Source: Posidonia oceanica
Lineage: Eukaryota > Streptophyta > Magnoliopsida > Alismatales > Posidoniaceae
Length of the DNA stretch: 64,000 nucleotides
NCBI GenBank assembly: GCA_037176725.1
Contig: JAZBRS010000020.1
Span: forward strand, 55,766,001-55,830,000
Reading direction: 5' to 3'
The translations under genes and the position numbers were made by a program. Positions 11,901-21,300 of the stretch are shown here, in pieces (position 1 is the first letter of the stretch; each line of letters opens with the position of its first letter). The notes below the pieces were generated by a model that did no database searches, was not told the origin of the DNA, and saw only the letters and a list, made by a program, of their open reading frames with translations.

Positions 11901-14545
11901 ACGAAATGGAGCGAGGTTGCGCGCAAAAGGCTCGCCGGAGAAGAAAGGTCAGTGACGGCGACGACTCGGTGCGACAAGGGGCGGACCTACTTCTAATGGG
12001 CTGGGAAGCAAGACGGGAAGAAAACTAGCCTAAAGGGGAAGAGAGTCGCCTTTTTCCGTGGCTGGGTTGATCCCCTGACGTCGGTGGGTTGAGCAGAGGT
12101 CGGCGGTGACGGTGCAGCTGCTGCAGGCGCTCCCGGCGGCACGCGAAGGTCTAGATCGTCTCCTGGCGATGCTCCAGAGCTCAAAGACAGCATGGGTGCG
12201 AGCTTGCGTGTCGGAGGGAAGAAAATGCGAAAATGGGTGCTGCTGGTTCAGCCAGAGGTGGGGGTGGTGAGCTGTTGCTCCCCAAGCTGGGTGGAAGCTT
12301 CTGGCGGGTTGCTGTGAGCTTGGTGATGGTGAAGGAAGCTTCGAATTGGGCTGAGGAAGGCTGGAATGGATGGTTGCCGGTTTGGTGGATTCTGGACAGA
12401 ACTGGGCATAGGTGTTTGCTGTGGAATGTTCGGGCTGTGGTGGGTCTGAAGGTGGAAGGTCGGGTGGTTTGGGAAGGTGGAGTTCAGGTGAGTTCTAGGG
12501 AGGATTTTGGGAGAGTTTTGAGGTCTGTGGTGTGGGGAATTCTGAGGTGGAGGGGAGTCTGTGCTGGTGAGTGGATGCTCGGGTGTTTGGGGTGGAATTC
12601 GGGTCGAGGTTGGGTGTGGAAGGAGGGGAAGTGGGTGTTGGAGGTAGGGTGAGGATTGAGGAAGAATTTGGGAGAGTTTTGGGGGCTTGAAGGGGTCTGA
12701 TGCTGGGAGAAGGAATGCTGGGATTTCAGAAGAAGAGGAAGGGAGATTGCTGGCTCTCACGCTCTCTCTCTGGTTCTCTCAGCTGGCCGAAAAGCTGAAG
12801 AAGGAGGAGGAGCGGCTTGGTTTTAACAAGGAGGAGCTGGAGCGACTAGCGCGAGCTGTGGATTCAAATCCACAGACGCGGGGAGACTGCAGCTAATAGG
12901 AGGGCTGACAGGCAAGGTGACGCACGAGTAAATGCCGTCGCAGAAGATGCAGCCAAGGATAGGAAGGCTGAGAGAGGGTGTGAGAGCAGAGGGATGGCAG
13001 TTGGCTGATGCTGACGGAGGGGGAAAATCGGATTTGAAAACGGGGGGGAAGGCTGTGCTGTTGGCCGCGGGAGAAAAGCAGAAGGAAGAAGAAGAAGGAA
13101 GAAGGGAAAGAAGGGAAGGAGGAGGGCTAAGGTAGGTGTGCTGGGCTGAGGCAGCGAGAGAAAGAAAGAAAGAAAAAAAGAAAAGAAAGAAAGGAGAGGA
13201 GAAGGATGGAATGGGCCGGGCCAGATCGAAAGGAAAGAAAAGAAAAATAAGAAAGAAAAGGAAAGGAGATGGGAAATTAGGAGAGAGAAAAAAAAGTGAA
13301 GAAGGATTGAAATAAAAGGAGGGGTTTGGAAATATTTTAGAGTAGTTATTTTTAAGTTAAGATTTTTAGTTAGGGTTTGAAGGATTGTTTTTTAATTAAT
13401 TAATTTTTTAAATTAGGTTAAGAGGGGCTTTGGTTTTGATTAAGTTTTTATGATTTTTCTTAAGTTTTCTTTAAATTATTTTTTAAGTTTGTTTTTAATG
13501 TTTGTTAAGTTTTTTAATTATTTTTAAGTTAAGTTTTTAGTTATCAAGTTTTTCCTCTTTTTTTCTTTTTAATTAAGCCTTTTAAATTGTTTTAAGTTTT
13601 AATTGTTTCTTTAGATTTGTTTGCTATTGACTTTTAATTACTCATCCTAGGTTTTTTAATTATTTCTTCTTTCCTAGGATTTGTTTTTTATTGTTGTTAT
13701 TTTTAATAGGGTTCTTTCTTTTTGTTTGTTTGGATTAAAATTTTCTTTTATTTGTTTTTAATAGCATTTTCCTCTTGTTTGTTTTATATTTTTGGATTGC
13801 ATTCTTAGTTTTCAGTTGCTTTTAGCTGGATTTTTCTTTTAATTATTTGTCCAAGTTTTTTAATTATTTCTTTTTAAGGTTTTCTTTTTAATTGTTTCTC
13901 CTTATGTTTTCCTTTTTTTAATTAGGGTTTTAAAGGTTTAATGTGGAAGAATGGAAACGGAAAAGGAGAGGAAGAAGAAAAGAAAGGGAGAAAGAAGGAA
14001 AGAAAGAGAGGGGAGGAAAGAAATTAAAGATTAGAAAATCATGGGATGAAATAAAAATGAAATAAAAATACAGATAAAATAAAGGAAGGAAAGAAACAAG
14101 AGGTGGGCCCACTGGAAGCAAGAAAAGGAGAAAGAAGGGAAGGAAAAGAAGGAGAAAGAGAAGGAGGATAGAGAGGAGAGAGAAAAAGAATAAGTTGGAG
14201 AGAGAAAAGGATAATTTGGAGATAAGGGGGATAAAGGCTTGGATTTGGAATGAGATTGGGTGAGTGTGCGACCTAGGGTTTCTATGGTTTGATCTAGGAT
14301 TTGAAGTGGGATTTTGGGAGGTTTTTGGAAGGATTTTGGGTTTAGAAAAAGAGTGGTTTTACCTAGGTTTTCTAGGGTTTTTTGGGAGGTTTTTGGAAGG
14401 AAATTCTAGGTTTGTTTTGGGATTTGTTTTGGGGTTTGGGTTTGGAAAGAAGAGTGTGATTTTGGGTTTTGTTTAGGTGTTTGGTTCGGAAGCCACCAGA
14501 GAGAGAGATTCCACCAATTCAACCTGTCAAAATGGGGTGTCTACA

Positions 14546-17500
14546 GAGTCGCCACCTAGTCTATTCAATCGAGAGACAAGGAAAACTGGGGGAATGCAAG
14601 AAAACACGCAAATGAATGCAATGTTATGCAAAGAAAGATGACTCGTGCCTAGGATAAGAGCGTAATGGTCATTGTGGTCCAGAGAAAGGGTAAGGACTCC
14701 TATTACGTGCGGGGAAGGTGTTAGGCACCCCCAACACGCCCGAGGAATCGGTCTTTCTTGGCTAATCGCTTGCATTTGCAAGATTATCGGCAACGCTTGC
14801 CTTTAACTGTATGCCCGTAGGCGAGGGATGCCATGCCATGCTATGAATGCTTTAATGCCTGAATGCCATGCATGGGAAATTAAACGTGCAGCCTATGTGC
14901 TCAGCAACGGTGCCTGTGTTCCGAATTGGTTGAACCCTGGTTCGTGAGAACTCCAGACAGTAAGCATCACTGCCCTAATGCAATGCAGGTGAGAAATCAA
15001 AACGTCGAGTAAAACCATGCAATGCAAGTGTATGACATGCAAAGGGAGAAACAAGTCCGAGGCGAGAAAACCATGGGAAAGCAGGCGATGCAAGGCGTCA
15101 AACCGAAAACAAGGGTTCGACAACATGCATGGGTGTCAAGGCATGTGTCGGAGGCAACAAAATGCGGAAAGCGACAGCGAAAACAAAATCGGCACTTTAA
15201 AATAGAATTCAGCCAACTGAAAGCATTGGATGCTGGACTGACCAGCGTCCTATGTTGGACGTAGGTGCTACCAGCGTCCAACACAGAGGACAGGAAAACC
15301 GTAGATAAACCATGCAAATTTGGGAAACATGCATTTTTATGCAATGTAAAAAAACCATGGACAGATAAAGCATGCTAAAAGACCAGAGTGCAAGGCTTAG
15401 AAATCAAATGCAAACTCAGAATGATTTTAAACTGGCAGAGGGTGTTGGATGCAGTAACCACCAGCGTCCAATGTTGGAAGCAATGATCTGTTGCATCCAA
15501 CAACCAAACCAGGTTTTTTGAAATAGATGCATGCATGCTGAATGCATAAGTGTGATGCAAATGCAATATGGTAGTAGAAGAGATGCATATCATGCTAGGC
15601 AATCCATATGAACAACCAAAAGAGATTTAAAGATATGATGCAAGCATAGAGAATGATTTAAGCAAAGCAGAGTGTTGGACACTAGAATACACAGCGTCCA
15701 ACATAGGACGCTGGAGTATTCTGCGTCCAACACTGTGCAAGCAGAGATGTAAAGAACAGCAACATGAAAATGGATAAAGGCACTTAAGCATGCATTTAAG
15801 CTACTGTAAACAAGTTAGGGCTAAACATGCATGCATGGGAGAGACAAACAACCTACAAAATAAGGCATTTAAGTAGCATACTTAAAGAGACATGTAGCCA
15901 GAGTGTAGGACGCAAGCACTACCTACGTCCTATGTAGGATGCAAGTAGTATCTGCGTCCAACACAGAGAGAGGCATGGACATGAAGACCAGCCCAAAACT
16001 TAGATGGAAAGCCTTGCGAACTTGGAAATAGTTGCTATGGTGGCTAAACACAATCATGCATGCTTAGATCAAACAATCATAAGAAGTAATGGCATCATGC
16101 AAGCATTAAAGCAAGGGTAGACATGCAGAATCATTGGACGTAGTGTGCAGCTGCATCCAACATAGGACGCAGTGTACAGCTACGTCCAACACAGGAAACA
16201 GGCACATCAAACTGCAAGGAAGAACTAAGCTCAAAGACCACATAAATATACATGCAAGCTATTGAAAGCGGGCTAAACCAAGGCATGAAACATGGATCAA
16301 GCATGTATCATAAATAAATGCAACATTTGAGCATTAAAATACATGCAAGCTTGCAGAAACACAGGACGCTGGACACACTAGTGTCCAATATAGGATGCAG
16401 TATGCTCCAGCGTCCAACACTGAGAAACAGCAAGGCAATCAGAGGCATAAAACATAGATCGAAGCTAGGATCGAAACATGATATAAACATGATAGCATCT
16501 GGAAGCATGGAAGAAAGCATGCAACAAAAGCTCCCAGAGAAAGGCATTCAAATCATGGCATCATGGCAGCAAAATAAAGGAAAACAAGTAAATGAACATG
16601 TAGGGTGATGGACGCTGCCCCAGGGCACGCCCAACGTTGGATGCACCAGGGTGTGCGTCCAACAGGTCGGGATGTTTTCCGACCAAGATCAGTGGCCAAA
16701 TCGACCAAAAATCTCAAACTAACTTGCTAGGAAGCAAGAGTGAGTGACGACGAGCATGTCCATATGCTCGGCGCCAAAAATGGGTGGGTGGATTGCTCCA
16801 CCCACCTCCTCCTCCTCGCGGTCGGTGGTCGAGGCTTTTTTGGCCAACCAAGGGGGTGTGTGTGCATGAAAACTACCCTATCATGCTACCACATGCATGT
16901 ACAAGCTAAGGGAGACGTGAGCTTACCTGGTCGTGACTTGCAGAGGCTTATTTGCACTCGACCGGCGACACGAAAGAAGGTGGCAGCTGAACTCCGACGG
17001 ACTTTCTGGGCGCAAGGGAAGCTCGAGAAAAGTGGCTGAAGGTCGGGGAACACTCATGGGAGTTCACTCAAGGCTCTGGAAGCTCTCAATTTTCAGCAAA
17101 GTCCGTGTGGTGTGCTGTGCGAGGCGGTGAAGTGTTGGGCTCTGTTGGTTTTGTTGGGTTGGTCTGGCACATGGTAGAGGTTGTAGGAGGCTTTAGGGCG
17201 TGGGAAAGGAGCTGGGGACGTGAAGGGGAGTAAGTGGGGTGTGTCAGGAGGTCACCGAAGTCGTCGTGGCAGGCGGCGGTGGTAGTGAGTGGCCGTGAGA
17301 GCGGGAGATGCGCTGGGGAGGAGATGACGCGGTGGTAGGCCGAGTTAGTGGGCTTGGCGCCTAGTGGGTGGCTAGGAGTAGCGAGTAAGTGGCCGAGGGG
17401 ACGTGGAGTAAGTGTGGGTGGACGGAGGCAGTGGCTGGAGCGGTGAGCCAGAGGTTGTAGAGGCGGTGACCGTCCCAACTCATTGGATGCTGGCACAGAG

Positions 17501-17759
17501 TGCGTCCAACGTAGGATGGGGCCAATGCTAGTGTCCAACGAGCCTAGAAGGTTAAAGGCTATTTTGGGTGTTTCTTGGCTTTGGTTAGGTGTGGGCTAAG
17601 GCTTCGGTGGAGTTTTGGGAGGGTTTAGGTGGGTTTTAGGGTTTGGATGGGGTTTGGTGAGGTTTTAGGGTGGGTTTGAGAGAGAGAGCCATCCCAAGGT
17701 CCGAGCGAGCTTGTAGGAGGATTCACCATCTTCCAAGCAGTCAAAATGGGGTGCCTACA
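14546..17759 (-). mobile_element. Partial LTR of a third Ogre-like family (element 3)
   Basis: Right after the element 2 LTR end, the sequence resumes in the middle of another LTR. GAGTCGCCACC and the conserved GGTCATT...CTCCTATTACGTGCGGGGAAGG block (14660-14762) lie where they do in the LTRs of elements 1 and 2. The LTR ends GGGGTGCCTACA at 17759. No PPT follows, so this is read as the right-hand (5') LTR of a minus-strand element. Its first 130 bp or so, and its body, would lie beyond element 2. It is clearly diverged from both other families. Confidence 0.75.
15224..16663. repeat. Seven imperfect palindromes spaced about 230 bp apart in the element 3 LTR
   Basis: Units start near 15224, 15443, 15673, 15904, 16133, 16362 and 16607, giving spacings of about 219, 230, 231, 229, 229 and 245. 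Each is about 60 bp and is built of two successive dyads: GTTGGACGC, a short spacer, GCGTCCAAC, then TAGGACGC, a short spacer, GCGTCCAAC. The DNA between units has drifted far more than the palindromes. An eighth isolated unit lies at 17482-17540. Confidence 0.8.
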
Positions 17760-18375
17760 CCATGATAGTGTGAATGATGTGGTGGTACGCTTGGGAGGAT
17801 TTATTGTGCATTTATGGAGGTTTTATGGCATTAATGGCCGGCTGATGAGTTTTTGATGAATAGTGCATGCCTATGTGTTTTTGGTGATTTCTTGCAATCC
17901 GTCCAACGGATCGTTGTGTTTCTTGTCCCCCATCGTAGATCGTCTCGTTATCTACGTTTGGGTATATGGTTTGTGTGTTTTGGTTGCTTGTGCAGGGATC
18001 GGTGGCCATTCTCACCTTAGGACGATTTTGGGTCGTCTGTGAAAAGGGGGTTTTTGGTCGTCTGGTTTGGCATACCGAAATATTTCGGTATGTCGTTTCT
18101 CTTCCTGAGTGGCCTTGAATCTAGAGTTCGGCATACCGAATATGTTCGGTATGCCGAAGATACTCTCAGGTGTGGGCTTGGGCCCTGGTTCGGTCGACCG
18201 AACCAGTCCAGTGTGCCGGACCAGTGCCCAAGTTCAGTCGACCATTGGGAAACGGTCAGCTGAATTAGGACTTGGTTGCTTTCCCAGGTCTCTGGTCCGA
18301 TCGATCGATCTGGTTCGGTCTGCCAAACCAGACCTTGACCCTTTTCCTTGGGTAGCTTTGGGTTATGTTCTAGGG
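17760..18375. other. Older repeat DNA left of element 1, with CCGAA-type palindromes
   Basis: No coding frame is recognisable. Palindromes built on TTCGGTATGCCGAA occur at about 18068-18093 and 18127-18158, and GGTTCGGTCGACCGAACC lies at about 18187-18205. The same motif family occurs in the SIRE-like LTR at 49098-49200. The last five bases (18371-18375, TAGGG) are the left target-site duplication of element 1, and this DNA continues at 46487. Confidence 0.6.
18371..18375. other. Left target-site duplication of element 1
   Basis: TAGGG here and at 46487-46491 directly flank the two LTR ends. This shows that the 28.1-kb unit integrated as one piece. Confidence 0.93.
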
Positions 18376-21300
18376 TGTAGCGATCCCGATCGGAATCAGG
18401 CTCGCTATTAGCGGCGATTGGATCCGAGGAAGAGGCTCAACTCGAAAACACTTAAAATCGAGGAGAAAAGGGAAAGATAAGACAAATCAGAGTCGCCACC
18501 ATGTCTATTAACGGAAGACAAGGAAAACCGGGGGAAATGCGTGAATTAACACGCAAAACCAAGCAAGAAATGCAAAGCAAAGCAATGCAAAGGGAAACAA
18601 ATGCAAATACATGCAAATGAAATGACTCTAGCCTAGGATAAGGGCAATATGGTCATTGCGGGCCAAAAGACAGGGCAAGGACTCCTGTTACGTGCGGGGA
18701 AGGTGTTAGGCACCCCCGACACGCCCGAGAATCGGTCTTTCTAGGCTTACGCTCGCATACGCGGGGAAATGCAGGATTGAATGCCTATGTGCCTGTAAAT
18801 GCCTAAATGAATGCTCAAGGAGTGCTCTAAGTGGGAAAATGTGAAGCAGGGAAGTAAACGTGCTCTCTGTGTGCTCAGCTACGCTGTCCGTGTTCCGAAC
18901 CAGGCGAAGCCTAGCTCGTGAGAACTCCAGACAGTAAGCATCATAGCCCTATATGCAAATGCAGACGAGAAAGCAAAACAGCGTCAAAATCATGCAATGC
19001 GATCGACATGCAGGAGAAAACGGCGTAAAACGCGCAAAACGAAGCGAGAAACAAGAACGCACGCAAATCGGTGAAAAAGAACAAAACCGGTGCGCAAAAC
19101 AAGCGAAAAAAGCAAGGCGGTACGCGAAACGAGGCAAGAAAGCAGAATGGCACGCAAAACGGTGCAAAAAGAACGAAATCGGCACGTAAAACAAGCGAAA
19201 AACAAGACGGCACGCGAAACGAGGCAGGAAAGCAGAATGGCACGCAAAACAGTGCAAAAGAACAAAACCGGCAAGCAAAACGAGCAAAAAAGCAAGGCGG
19301 CACGCAAAACGAGACAACAAAACAGAATGGCACGCGAAACGGTGCAAAAAGACGATAACGGGCACGCGAAATGGTGCCAAAACAAGACGGGCGCGCAAAA
19401 CAGTGCCAAAGACAAGGCGGGCATGCAAAACGGTGCCAAAACAGCGAAACAAAACCCCAGAAAAGCTATGCGAATGCAAATGCAGGGAAAAAGATCAGAA
19501 GAGGCTAAAAGGGGGGGCAAAACAGCGTGTGTGTGAGAACAGACGCTGTTCGGGGCCACGCAGAGTAGGTGTGAAGACCTACAAAGGAGAGAGTGAGCAA
19601 ACGGAGGGATTACCGCCTCTTTGTGACCGTTTCCCACTAAACCGCTCCACGGTGTGTCTCGCACGCTGCCCAAAGCTCGCGATGCGATCGGATCGTGGAA
19701 AAGGGGGAAAAAGTCGCATTAAGTGGCAAATCCAGGGAAAACACAACGCAAAACACACGGGGAAACGCGAAACGAGGATTGGAATTGATAGACAAGAAAG
19801 GGAGGTCCTATTCTACATGCTCAAAGAGACCGAAAGCGAAAACGAGGCAAACTATGCAAATGGCATGCGAATGAATGCAATGCAAAGGTTCAGGAGGGCA
19901 TACCTAGAAATCCTGGGGTCTGATCTGAAATCTGCTTGGTCCATGCTGAAGAGCGCTTCGCTGCGGTCGCCTGGGCAGCTTGTTTGGGAAGATCCAACGG
20001 CCGGATTGAAAGATATCGCAGCTTCAGGGCGGAAAGGCCAGAACAGGAGAGAAGAACAGATCTAAGTGTTCAGGAGGTCCTAGGGGTGTGCAAAAGGGTC
20101 CTCCCAGGTGGATGGGAGCTGAGGGGGCTCTGGTGTGTGCGAAAGAAACTTAATGCAAAGCTACATGAATGCAAATGCATGCAAGATGCCAGAAAAGACA
20201 AGGAGGAAGACTTTTAGGAAAAAAAGGAGTTCAAATGCTATTTTAAAAAAGAAAAGGGGCTTAAATGCAAATTTTTGAAAAGGATGGGGCTTACAGGCAG
20301 GGATTCTGAGAACAGGAGGTGGCAGAGGGTAGTTTTGCAAAAAATAGGCTTCAGAACACAGCTTTTAAAAGTTGGTATGCATCAGAGGAAGTTTTGAAAG
20401 CAAATGGCAAGCAGAATGCAATTTTTAAAAACATCAGGGGCTAAAATGCAATTTTTCCAGAAAACAGGGTCCTGGGGAGTCTGGGAATGCAAGTGGAGGG
20501 TCTATATGCAATTTTATAAGAATAGGAGCTAAGATGCAACTTTAGGGGCAAAACGGTCTTTTTACATGACTTTAAGAGGATGCAAGGACCTATATGTCAT
20601 TTTTAAATCATGCAAGGGTCAAGTATGCAATTTTAGATGTAAAATGTGTTCTGAAATCAAGGTCTGGGGACTGACATGCAATTTTTGGAAATACAAGGTT
20701 GAAAATGCAATATAATAAGCTAAGGTGCATGCAGAATGGTTACTATACATTTAAAATGGACTTAGATGCAAAAATGAAAAAATAGAGGGACAGATGTGCA
20801 ATGCAGCATGCAAAATGCGAAAATAAACCCTAAGTTCTACAGTGCATTGGACTAAGATACAAAAACAGAAACTGAGAAGGGCCCAGAACGCAATACAATA
20901 AGGCAAACTTACAGCATTTAAATTAAATAATCTACTGTAGGATTCAGATGCAAAAATTAAAAGCAGAGGGGCTAAGACATAAAAAGTTACAACTAAACAG
21001 CATAGTAAAAGGTCTGGAATGTAAATACGGAAAAGTAGAGATAATTAAAGCAATTTAGCATGGTTTTAAATCACAACAAAGCAAGCATTAAACTGATTTG
21101 GACCTAAACGCAATATTAGAAACTTAATATAACATAAATGCAATGTGAGGGAAAGTTGATAAGTTAGCAAAAAAAATGAAAATAAAGGAGAGGAAGGAGA
21201 CTTACAGTGGAGGAGGCCGGAGCTCGCCGGCGGCTTCTCTGGACCGGTGGAGGAAGGGCGACGCAAGGCGGCGGGGGTCTGGGAGGAACCGGCGGAGCGT

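Larger units (their letters stand above)
1..14545 (-). mobile_element. Element 2: Ogre-like (Tat-lineage) Ty3/gypsy retrotransposon lacking pol, left end outside window
   Basis: The sequence from 1 to 1807 recurs at 12750-14545, and both copies end in the same GGGGTGTCTACA terminus, so these are the two LTRs of one element. The internal part (1808-9576) has a PPT next to the left LTR and a tRNA-Arg-type PBS next to the right LTR, which places the element on the minus strand. It holds a broken gag and tandem repeats. No protease, RT, RNase H or integrase sequence is visible, so it looks like a non-autonomous gag-only derivative. The two LTR copies differ by many substitutions and by 11 bp net over 1.8 kb, so it is clearly older than element 1. 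The target duplication cannot be tested because the left end is not shown. Confidence 0.88.
9577..14545 (-). repeat. Right (5') LTR of element 2, about 4.97 kb
   Basis: It starts one base after the PBS and ends TGTCTACA at 14545, the same end as the left LTR. Its first dinucleotide on the plus strand is TA, not the usual TG (element 1 has TGTAGCGATC where this has TATAGTAATC), which is probably a mutation. In order it contains a PBS-like 13-mer (9742-9754), a conserved block (9886-9990), a 30-bp tandem array (10281-10510), a donor-like site near 10993, a degenerate repeat (11285-11900), a GC-rich part (11930-12200), and GA-rich then T-rich stretches. Confidence 0.9.
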
